Assembly (NCBI RefSeq): GCF_030813515.1
Contig: NZ_JAUSUK010000002.1
Coordinates: 1,550,001-1,614,000 of the forward strand
Length of the DNA stretch: 64,000 nucleotides
Source of the DNA: Rhodopseudomonas julia
GTDB lineage: Bacteria; Pseudomonadota; Alphaproteobacteria; Rhizobiales; Afifellaceae
Reading direction: 5' to 3'
Part shown: positions 57,852 to 64,000 of the stretch, one piece after another
How the letters are laid out: each line of letters starts with the position of its first letter
How positions within the stretch are numbered: the stretch's first letter is position 1
Notes under the pieces: model-generated
What the model was told of the DNA's origin: nothing
The model's database searches: none
Seen by the model: the letters and a program-made list of their open reading frames with translations, nothing else
Translations under genes and position numbers: made by a program

Positions 57852-58529
57852 ATGGCTCTCGGAATCGTGTCCATCCTTGGCCTGGGCGCGCTGGCTGGGC
57901 CGGCCGATGCGGATGAGCGCGACTGGCTGATCGTCAATCGTTCGTCGCTCGCCGATGGCGCGGCCATCTACACGCTCGGAGCTCAGCATCCAGGCGATTG
58001 GGAAGGCCGATTCGGTGTCGACATCGGTACGACCGGCAGTGGCTCTCACGGCGTCGACACGCGCGTGTGGCAATGGGGAAACCGGCCTACCGATGTGGCA
58101 TGGTACAGCTTGGCGTTGCCCGGCCCCTTCCCGAATTACGACTGGACGTGGGACAAGGCCTGGATCGAAGGCAATGTGATCCCCGAAGAGAACAGCTACC
58201 GGATTGCGGCCCGCATCGGGCGTCAGGAATCCTTCGGCAATCTCGTCGAAGCGTCGCTGCAGCTGAGCTACGCCCTCTCCGGCTCCGGTGTCGGGTCCAA
58301 CGCCGAACAGACGATGGCGACTGCACCTTATCTTCGCCTCAACATCCTGCCGACCGACACCGCCCTGACGGCGCAGTCTTACGTGTCGGATACCGATTTC
58401 ATCTGGCACAGCTCCGTCGAAGCCCAACAGCAGCTGATCAAAGGCATGTCGCTCGTGGGGGCGGTTTCCGACATCGGGCTCGACAGCCAGAATGCCAGCC
58501 TGCGCCTGCAACTCTATCGAAGATGGTAG
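57852..58529 (+). CDS. Probable exported beta-barrel protein, unknown
   Basis: The ATG at 57852 gives 225 residues; a GTG at 57810 with GGAG nearby would give a longer leader (VRITLGVGRVRAQIM) and is a good alternative. The signal peptide is LGIVSILGLGALAGPADADE. The mature part alternates polar and aromatic residues (SHGVDTRVWQWGNRPTDVAW, YSLALPGPFPNYDWTWDKAW, ASLRLQLYRRW) and ends in Trp, the usual C-terminal aromatic of outer-membrane beta-barrels. No family is recognised. The open frame continues upstream into uvrB, but that part is antisense to it. Confidence 0.65.
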   Translation: MALGIVSILGLGALAGPADADERDWLIVNRSSLADGAAIYTLGAQHPGDWEGRFGVDIGTTGSGSHGVDTRVWQWGNRPTDVAWYSLALPGPFPNYDWTWDKAWIEGNVIPEENSYRIAARIGRQESFGNLVEASLQLSYALSGSGVGSNAEQTMATAPYLRLNILPTDTALTAQSYVSDTDFIWHSSVEAQQQLIKGMSLVGAVSDIGLDSQNASLRLQLYRRW

Positions 58530-58570
58530 AGCCGAATCGGCGCCTCGTTCGAGCGCCGCGGCATCGAAAC

Positions 58571-58939
58571 CTACCGCAGAACGATGATCGTCACGGGCCC
58601 ATCGGTCTCGAAATGAACGGCAAAATCGTCGTCGCTCGAGTTCCGGCGGCTGAATCCGAGCGCTGTCAGCGCATCACCTCGGAGCCAGCCGTGCCGCGCG
58701 CCGCCCGAGCGCGGCCGCACCAGACACCACCCCTCCGCCTGCGCACAACCGTTGACGACGACTTCCGAGCCTCTGGCGACATCCCCGAGCGCCGCAGACG
58801 CATCGTCGGGCAGAGCGCGCATCACCGCATCACGTCGCAAAGCCGCGTCCGCCGCAAGAGCGGAGGACGACAGGCCCGAAAGACCCAGCGCGATCAGGGA
58901 AACGGTCAGGCGGATATTTGGGAGAAGCGGCACGGGCAT
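58571..58939 (-). CDS. Exported SH3-like domain protein
   Basis: This 122-residue protein has a signal peptide (NIRLTVSLIALGLSGLSSSA, cleaved at ALA-ADAA) and one bacterial SH3-like domain: VMRALPDDASAALGDVARGS, EVVVNGCAQAEGWCLVRPRS, GWLRGDALTAL. The two Cys (in NGCAQAEGWCLV) probably form a disulfide. Bacterial SH3 domains often bind cell-wall peptides. It lies convergent with the putative barrel gene. Confidence 0.85.
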   Translation of the reverse strand: MPVPLLPNIRLTVSLIALGLSGLSSSALAADAALRRDAVMRALPDDASAALGDVARGSEVVVNGCAQAEGWCLVRPRSGGARHGWLRGDALTALGFSRRNSSDDDFAVHFETDGPVTIIVLR

Positions 58940-59023
58940 CCCGGTAAGGATTGATTCACCATAGTGCTACGGTGCCGTTTCCGCGACGGCTCTGCAAGCG
59001 CGGCGCTTCCCGCGACTGACCGA

Positions 59024-59434
59024 CTAGAGATTCAGCGCGTCGAGACCGGCGTCGATATGGTCGGCCAGAAGCGGCATGCCGAGAAGATACTTGGAGGTCT
59101 TGCCCTGGGCGCGGCCTCTCGCTTCGGAGCGCGCCTCCTCCCAATCGTCTGCGCCGTAATCACCGCGCCCGATCCATACGATTGCGACTAGATCCGCCGC
59201 TTCATCGATATTGAGATCATCGATGAGCTCGCGAAGTTCCTCTTCGGTCTGGTCGTCGGTCTCTTCTTCCGCGAGCGCATCGTGGTGGTGCGATTCGCGC
59301 ATGCCCTCGGCATCGAGATCGATTTCATGATCGCGGCCGTCCTCGTAGCCAGCTTCCAGATCGGCACTGAGCGTGCGAGCCTTGTCGGCAAAAAAGCGGA
59401 GGGTCGAGGGATCGAGAGAAAGATCGACAGCCAT
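59024..59434 (-). CDS. DUF3775 domain protein
   Basis: The ATG at 59434 gives 136 residues starting MAVDLSLDPSTLRFFADKAR. The family core is EELRELIDDLNIDEAADLVA IVWIGRGDY (split here), followed by DDWEEARSEARGRAQGKTSK and a C-terminal LLGMPLLADHIDAGLDAL. DUF3775 is alphaproteobacterial and of unknown role. The middle is rich in Glu, Asp and His. The frame is open to 59554, but those residues look unlike the family. It lies next to the ELM1-like gene across a 489-bp gap. Confidence 0.86.
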   Translation of the reverse strand: MAVDLSLDPSTLRFFADKARTLSADLEAGYEDGRDHEIDLDAEGMRESHHHDALAEEETDDQTEEELRELIDDLNIDEAADLVAIVWIGRGDYGADDWEEARSEARGRAQGKTSKYLLGMPLLADHIDAGLDALNL

Positions 59435-59565
59435 TGTTCCGTTGTTCTGCTTGTGTGCTGGCCTTGGAAAAAGCCTAACACGAGTGTTGCGTCTTGTAGC
59501 GGAACGCGTTGTCACGTGGCCTGCGCCTGCAACCGTTCCCTCCCAGGAAGCCACTAGCCCGAAAC

Positions 59566-59608
59566 AAAAAAAAAGACGAGCCCCGGTGTTTGATATCCAG
59601 GACTCGTC
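59566..59608 (-). terminator. Minus-strand intrinsic terminator with T9 tail
   Basis: GACGAG (59575-59580) pairs with CTCGTC (59603-59608), extended by six further pairs on the RNA (two G-U), with a 10-base loop and an A9/T9 run at 59566-59574. Confidence 0.75.
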
Positions 59609-59735
59609 GGGAGAGTTTGGAGCCGGTCAACGACCGGCCGTCCAAGAGGGGAACAGCTGCTCTCTGCGGCCACAGGGAAGTGCCCGAAGAGCTCGTCAGC
59701 TCCCGCTTTATCGTCCGACAATCGGCCGATCACAA
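59566..59735 (-). ncRNA. Candidate small RNA on the minus strand
   Basis: On the minus strand a 12-bp stem (arms 59608-59597 and 59586-59575, two G-U pairs) is followed by nine T, a classic Hfq-type intrinsic terminator. Because the wobble pairs become mismatches on the plus strand, it points to transcription in this direction only. Upstream lie a hairpin at 59617-59645 (7-bp GC-rich stem with a second outer stem) and another at 59689-59702. No protein gene on this strand lies upstream for over 3 kb, so the terminator probably ends a non-coding transcript. The 5' end is a guess; no promoter is clear. Confidence 0.35.
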
Positions 59736-59923
59736 TGAAAGAGTGTGCATGCCAGCCATGCATGTGCCTGAAACATAGGCATTCACTGCCTCTCAAGGCG
59801 GCAAACCGGCGGCAAAATCGTCGTCCTGGCCGCGCCCGAAGGCGCACTTGGCGCGCCGGCTTCCGGCATGCTACCGGTGGCGAAGTTCCCGCGCTTCAAC
59901 TTCTCGCCGGCCCTCGTCAGATC

Positions 59924-60910
59924 ATGGTTCCGCATCCCGTAAATCCGCCCAAGCCCCGCTGTTGGGTGCTGACGACCGGCGAGGCCGGAATGCGTAGCCA
60001 GGCCCTCGGATTGGCAGAACGATTGGGCGTGCCGTTTGAGGAGAAGACGATCAGGCTGCGTCAGCCATGGTCTTGGCTTCCAGGGCATTTGTGTCCCGCG
60101 GCGCTGGCCGGGCTCGATCCTTCGCGTGATCTTCTCACGCCGCCCTGGCCGGATCTCCTGATCAGCTGCGGACGCCGTTCCACTGCGGCCTCGATCGCGA
60201 TCCACAGCGCCTCAGAAGGCAGCACACGGACGGTGCATATTCAAAATCCCCTGACGCCCGTGCACCATTTCGATCTCGTCATTTCGATGCGCCACGATCA
60301 CCTTGCCGGTGAGAACGTGGTCAATGTCGATACGGCGCTGCATCGCGTAACCAGGGATAAACTCGACGAGGCAGCCGCCCTTTGGGGTCCGCGTCTTCGC
60401 GGTTCGGAAAACAGCCTCGTCGGCGTCGTTCTCGGGGGGCCGACACGTCACTACTGGATGAGCGAGGCCTTTCTCACACGCCTCAAGGCGATCATCCGCG
60501 GTGTTCACGAAGCCACCGGCGCACGTATCGTGGTGACGCCGTCGCGGCGAACGGAAAACCGGGTCAAGCAAGCTCTCGCTTCGGAATTTCAGGCCGAACC
60601 CTGGTACTGGCAGTGGGATGGGAGTGGCGACAATCCATATTTTGGGCTTCTCGCACTTGCCGATCGCCTGCTCGTCACCGCCGATTCCGTTTCGATGGTG
60701 TCAGAAGCGGTCGCAAGCGGGCATCCAGTCAATCTCCTGCCACTCAACGGCCGATCGCGTCGTCATGACGAATTCGCCGCCAATCTCGACACCCGCGGCC
60801 TGGTTTCTCTGACCGGCCCCGAAGGGGTGGATCTGGAGTTCCAGGGCGCCGGAACTGTCGATGCCACCACCTATGCGGCCGATGTCGTCCGCGAGCGCCT
60901 TTTGAGCTGA
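59924..60910 (+). CDS. ELM1-like protein (mitochondrial fission ELM1 family)
   Basis: The ATG at 59924 gives 328 residues; upstream codons in frame read as Arg/Cys-rich non-coding sequence. The protein carries CWVLTTGEAGMRSQALGLAE near the N-terminus, PDLLISCGRRSTAASIAI, FDLVISMRHDHL, VVLGGPTRHYWM and the VTADSVSMVSEAVASGHPVN end, marks of the ELM1 family that has a glycosyltransferase-B-like fold. Bacterial members are of unknown function and may act in envelope sugar transfer. The link with fission is from plant homologues only. Confidence 0.88.
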   Translation: MVPHPVNPPKPRCWVLTTGEAGMRSQALGLAERLGVPFEEKTIRLRQPWSWLPGHLCPAALAGLDPSRDLLTPPWPDLLISCGRRSTAASIAIHSASEGSTRTVHIQNPLTPVHHFDLVISMRHDHLAGENVVNVDTALHRVTRDKLDEAAALWGPRLRGSENSLVGVVLGGPTRHYWMSEAFLTRLKAIIRGVHEATGARIVVTPSRRTENRVKQALASEFQAEPWYWQWDGSGDNPYFGLLALADRLLVTADSVSMVSEAVASGHPVNLLPLNGRSRRHDEFAANLDTRGLVSLTGPEGVDLEFQGAGTVDATTYAADVVRERLLS

Positions 60911-61094
60911 TGGTCGTACGCCCTCCGACAGGAGCGGTGGACTTGCCAGAATGCGCCGAAAACAGCGCTTGGGTTGCACGCGACGCACCAAACAACCCGC
61001 CTTCGGCCGAAACCTGGTGACGGAAGGGCATGCTCGCTTGCCCTTTGTGAAGTTGCCGCCTATCTGGACAGACCAACCTGCGATGGGTGCGACC

Positions 61095-62063
61095 ATGTCA
61101 ACGGCCAACCATGCCAAGCTCTTGATCATCGGATCAGGTCCCGCCGGCTATACGGCAGCCGTCTACGCGGCGCGGGCTCTCCTCGAGCCTGTCCTGGTCG
61201 CCGGGATGGAGCCCGGCGGACAGCTCACCATTACCACCGAGGTGGAGAACTATCCGGGCTTTGCCGAGCCGATCCAGGGCCCATGGCTGATGGAGCAGAT
61301 GCGCAGCCAGGCGGAGAATGTCGGCACACGGATCGTCAGCGATATCGTCGTTGCGGCCGAGCTCACCACCCGGCCCTTTCGACTGACCCTCGACAGCGGC
61401 GATGTCTGGACGGCGGATGCCGTCGTCATCGCCACGGGCGCGCAAGCACGCTGGCTCGGGCTGCCGTCGGAGGAACGCTTCAAGGGTTTCGGCGTGTCGG
61501 CCTGTGCCACCTGCGACGGTTTCTTTTACAAGGACAAGGACGTCCTCGTCGTCGGCGGCGGCAATACCGCCGTCGAGGAAGCCCTCTATCTCTCCCACCT
61601 CGCCCGCCACGTCACGCTCGTGCACCGTCGCGATGCGCTCCGCGCCGAGCGAATCCTGCAGGACCGTCTCTTCACGAGAGACAACGTCAGTGTGATGTGG
61701 GATTCCGCCATCGAGGAAGTCCTGGGCCAGGGCGGCTTCCCGCCGGCGGCGACCGGGGCGAAAATCCGCAATGTCCGGACAGGCGCAATCTCGGAAGTCG
61801 CAGTCGACGGCATCTTCATTGCCATTGGCCACGCGCCGGCAGTGTCGCTTTTCAAAGACCAGCTTCGCCTGAAGCCCAATGGCTATCTGTGGACCGCGCC
61901 GGATTCGACGGCGACGGATATCCCCGGGGTTTTTGCGGCGGGTGACGTGACCGACGACGTTTTCCGGCAGGCGGTGACCGCGGCCGGCCAGGGCTGCATG
62001 GCGGCCCTGGAGGCGGAGAAATACCTCTTCGCGCGGGAAGCAAGGCAGGAGGCGGCCGAGTAG
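61095..62063 (+). CDS. trxB: Thioredoxin reductase
   Basis: The ATG at 61095 (MSTANHAKLLIIGSGPAGYT) gives 322 residues; an ATG at 61083 is possible. The FAD-binding GSGPAGYTAAVYAARA, the GQLTITTEVENYPGF segment, the redox-active CATCDG (Cys137, Cys140), the NADPH-binding VGGGNTAVEEALYLS and the end GVFAAGDVTDDVFRQAVTAA are all present. It reduces thioredoxin with NADPH in the cytoplasm. A LysR regulator gene follows 63 bp on, an arrangement common in Hyphomicrobiales. Confidence 0.97.
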   Translation: MSTANHAKLLIIGSGPAGYTAAVYAARALLEPVLVAGMEPGGQLTITTEVENYPGFAEPIQGPWLMEQMRSQAENVGTRIVSDIVVAAELTTRPFRLTLDSGDVWTADAVVIATGAQARWLGLPSEERFKGFGVSACATCDGFFYKDKDVLVVGGGNTAVEEALYLSHLARHVTLVHRRDALRAERILQDRLFTRDNVSVMWDSAIEEVLGQGGFPPAATGAKIRNVRTGAISEVAVDGIFIAIGHAPAVSLFKDQLRLKPNGYLWTAPDSTATDIPGVFAAGDVTDDVFRQAVTAAGQGCMAALEAEKYLFAREARQEAAE

Positions 62064-62126
62064 GCCACCTGTCTCGATGCGCAATGTTCAAGACCTCAGG
62101 GGCGCAGGGACCCTGAAGGGGGTGTG

Positions 62127-63017
62127 ATGGATTGGGATAAGCTGCGGATCTTCCACGCGGCGGCAGAAGCCGGGTCGTTTACCCATGCCGGCGATTCGCT
62201 CAACATGAGCCAGTCGGCCGTCAGCCGACAGGTGAGCGCACTGGAATCAGAGCTCGGGGTTCCCCTCTTCCACCGCCACGCCCGCGGCCTCATCCTGACG
62301 GAGCAGGGCGAACTGCTCGTGCGCACGGCACGGGAAGTGCTGGTGAAGCTCGAACAGACGCGCGCAGAACTGGCAGATTCCAAGGGGCAGCCGTCAGGCG
62401 CGCTCAAAGTCACGACCACCGTCGGGCTCGGTTCCAGCTGGCTCGCCTCGCGTCTCAACGAATTCATCGACCTTTACCCGCAGATCAATCTGCAAGTCGT
62501 GCTCGACGATGACGAGCTCGACCTGTCGATGCGTGAGGCCGATGTGGCGATCCGGCTGCGTGCGCCCACCCAGCCCGATCTCATTCAGCGCAAGCTGTTC
62601 ACGGTGCACTTCCACGTCTACGCCTCGCCCGATTATCTCCAGCGTTTCGGACAGCCGAAAAGTGTGGCCGAGCTCGATGATCACCGCATCATCGTCTATG
62701 GCGAAAATGCCCCGGCCTATCTCCGCGACATGAATTTGTTGATGAGCAGCGGCCGCGAAAACGGCGAGCCGCGCACTCCGATCATGGCGATCAACAATGT
62801 CGTGGCGATCCGGCGTGCCATCGAAAAAGGGCTCGGCATCGCCATGCTTCCCGACTACCTCGTCAACGAGCAGTCGCCGCTGGTGGCCATCCTGCCGGAA
62901 GCGGAAGTGCCGGCGTTCGACACCTATTTCGTTTACGCAGAAGAGCTCAGGAACTCCGCCCGCGTCCAGGTTTTCCGAGACTTTCTCATCGCCATGGCAC
63001 GCCGCTGGCATTATTGA
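62127..63017 (+). CDS. LysR-family transcriptional regulator
   Basis: The ATG at 62127 (a GTG lies just before it) gives 296 residues. The N-terminal winged helix is MDWDKLRIFHAAAEAGSFTH, LNMSQSAVSRQVSALESELG, LFHRHARGLILTEQGELLVR. The periplasmic-binding-like effector domain includes VTTTVGLGSSWLASRLNEFI and MREADVAIRLRAPTQPDLIQ. Such regulators next to trxB are common in alphaproteobacteria. The signal and targets are not visible in the sequence. Confidence 0.93.
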   Translation: MDWDKLRIFHAAAEAGSFTHAGDSLNMSQSAVSRQVSALESELGVPLFHRHARGLILTEQGELLVRTAREVLVKLEQTRAELADSKGQPSGALKVTTTVGLGSSWLASRLNEFIDLYPQINLQVVLDDDELDLSMREADVAIRLRAPTQPDLIQRKLFTVHFHVYASPDYLQRFGQPKSVAELDDHRIIVYGENAPAYLRDMNLLMSSGRENGEPRTPIMAINNVVAIRRAIEKGLGIAMLPDYLVNEQSPLVAILPEAEVPAFDTYFVYAEELRNSARVQVFRDFLIAMARRWHY

Positions 63018-63095
63018 CGCGAGCGCCGCATCCGCAATGAGCGCGGTCTGAGGCCTTTTTCTCGGCGTCTTGCCGCGTCACTCTCTTCACATATG

Positions 63096-63119
63096 AAAAG
63101 CGCGGCCTTTCGGCCGCGC
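63096..63119 (-). terminator. Intrinsic terminator of the EF-G-like gene
   Basis: GCGCGGCC (63100-63107) and GGCCGCGC (63112-63119) pair perfectly with a 4-base loop. On the minus strand the stem is followed by TTTT (63099-63096), 25 bp after the gene's stop codon. Confidence 0.75.
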
Positions 63120-63143
63120 CAGTTCGAACAAAACCCCGCGAGG

Positions 63144-64000
63144 CTACGCCGCCTCTTTCGAGGCCGCTTTCAGAATGTCGTCGGAAAGCCGCCCATGGAC
63201 TTCGGCCAGATGATCGAAGTTTGAGGTGAAGGTGCCGACGCCCTGTGTGGCCGAACGCAACTCGATGATGAGATCGGCAATCTCGGCTTCCGGAATGAGC
63301 GCCGAGATCACGTCCCAGCCCTCCCAATCCGGCTTGCCGTCAAAACCGAGAAGCTGTCCGCGTCGCCCTGAGACGATGGCGTTCACTTTCGGCGTCGCAT
63401 CGCTCGGCACAGTGATCTCGACCTTCAGGACGGGCTCCAGGATGACCGGCTGGCATTGCGGCAATCCTTCGCGCATGGCGAGGATCGCCGCCATCTTGAA
63501 CGCCTGCTCGGAGGAATCGACGGAGTGATAGGAACCGTCGGTCAGAGTGACACTGACATCCACGACCGGGAAGCCGCCAAGAGGGCCGCTTTCCAGCGCC
63601 TCTCTTGCGCCGGCCTCGACCGCGGAGAAATACTGCCGCGGAACCACACCGCCGGAGATCGTCTCGTTGAAGACGAAACCGGAACCGCGGGGCAGCGGCT
63701 TGATGTCGATCACGATGTCACCGAACTGACCATGTCCGCCCGACTGCTTCTTGTGGCGACCACGCTGCGTGACTGACCCCTTGATGGTCTCGCGGTAGGG
63801 TACGGTCGCAACGGAGGTCTCAATCGACAGGCCGTTCTTACTCGCAAGCCTCTCAAGCGCGACGCGCAGATGCATCTCCCCCTGCCCGCTGACGACCGTC
63901 TCGCCCGTTTCCTGACGGTGCTCGACGGCAAGAGAGGGATCTTCGTCAACGAGCTTGGCAAGAGCGGCCGAGAGTTTCACGTCGTCCTTGCGCTCACTTG
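63144..64000 (-). CDS. Elongation factor G-like GTPase, C-terminal part (cut by the window)
   Basis: Only the last about 285 residues are in the window; the gene goes on beyond 64000. Domains III to V are visible: DDVKLSAALAKLVDEDPSLA at the start of domain III, VVSGQGEMHLRVALERLASK, domain IV with RGRHKKQSGGHGQFGDIVID, GSYHSVDSSEQAFKMAAILA, and domain V with PVILEPVLKVEITVPSDATP. GRHKKQSGGHGQFGD and the short C-terminus are like EF-G2-type paralogues rather than the canonical fusA product. Its role may be in translocation or ribosome recycling. The N-terminal GTPase domain cannot be examined. Confidence 0.88.
   Translation of the reverse strand, partial: SERKDDVKLSAALAKLVDEDPSLAVEHRQETGETVVSGQGEMHLRVALERLASKNGLSIETSVATVPYRETIKGSVTQRGRHKKQSGGHGQFGDIVIDIKPLPRGSGFVFNETISGGVVPRQYFSAVEAGAREALESGPLGGFPVVDVSVTLTDGSYHSVDSSEQAFKMAAILAMREGLPQCQPVILEPVLKVEITVPSDATPKVNAIVSGRRGQLLGFDGKPDWEGWDVISALIPEAEIADLIIELRSATQGVGTFTSNFDHLAEVHGRLSDDILKAASKEAA

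Larger units (their letters stand above)
59435..59923. other. 489-bp gene-free gap
   Basis: No convincing gene is seen. Its left part holds a run of nine A (59566-59574) next to a strong hairpin (minus-strand terminator), a second stable hairpin, and a TGCATG-N5-CATGCA inverted repeat (59748-59764). Confidence 0.6.

Noticed and set aside
59689-59702. Hammerhead-like CTGACGAG on the minus strand
   Set aside because: Stem II is weak and no GAAA follows it, so the catalytic core is incomplete.

Overview
The window is a gene-dense, GC-rich chromosomal stretch from an alphaproteobacterium, most probably of the order Hyphomicrobiales (Rhizobiales). The signs are a BA14K-family surface protein, a DUF2937 protein, a probable DUF6665 protein, an ELM1-like protein, NodT-type outer-membrane efflux, and the yqeY-dnaG-rpoD order facing carA. 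I cannot name the genus. I see no prophage, insertion sequence or CRISPR array.

The left 12.6 kb holds a glutarate module and two exporters. A TetR regulator, glutaryl-CoA dehydrogenase and a class III CoA-transferase are co-oriented on the minus strand. Divergent from them runs one plus-strand operon of an RND pump (adaptor, AcrB-like pump, NodT lipoprotein) followed directly by a MacA/MacB pair.

From 12.7 to 29.9 kb lies a carboxylate uptake and breakdown island. It contains a minus-strand GntR-PrpF-PrpB unit; a first tripartite tricarboxylate transporter (TctC-TctB-TctA) with an AbrB-like membrane protein; an IclR regulator; and an operon joining a CaiB-type CoA-transferase, a short citrate-synthase-fold lyase (citryl-CoA lyase type) and a second TctC-TctB-TctA set. 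A PhaC-like alpha/beta hydrolase and a TRAP transporter (DctP-DctQ-DctM) follow. The arrangement suggests import of a tricarboxylate or similar hydroxy acid, CoA transfer, and carbon-carbon cleavage. Palindromes that could be the GntR and IclR operators are visible. All three binding-protein genes are followed by strong perfect hairpins before their membrane genes.

From 30 to 44.4 kb comes housekeeping: a CAU tRNA, a SIMPL protein, rpoD, dnaG, a DUF4396 membrane protein, yqeY, carA, carB and greA. Between carA and carB sits a small, apparently undescribed unit: a 41-codon ORF with a good ribosome binding site, a consensus-like promoter and a terminator, divergent from a small HTH regulator, with an 18-bp direct repeat in the shared control region.

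The right third has two glutathione S-transferases, several secreted proteins, an aspartate aminotransferase, two cold-shock proteins (one with a long N-terminal YRGGG repeat domain), RlpA-like and BA14K proteins, a universal stress protein, a DUF72 protein, a Tat-exported class A beta-lactamase, an unusually long UvrB, a probable outer-membrane protein, an ELM1-like protein, thioredoxin reductase with a LysR regulator, and the C-terminal part of an EF-G-like GTPase cut by the window edge. A gene-free gap near 59.6 kb ends in a strand-specific terminator and may encode a small RNA. All assignments rest on reading motifs and context; no database search was made.
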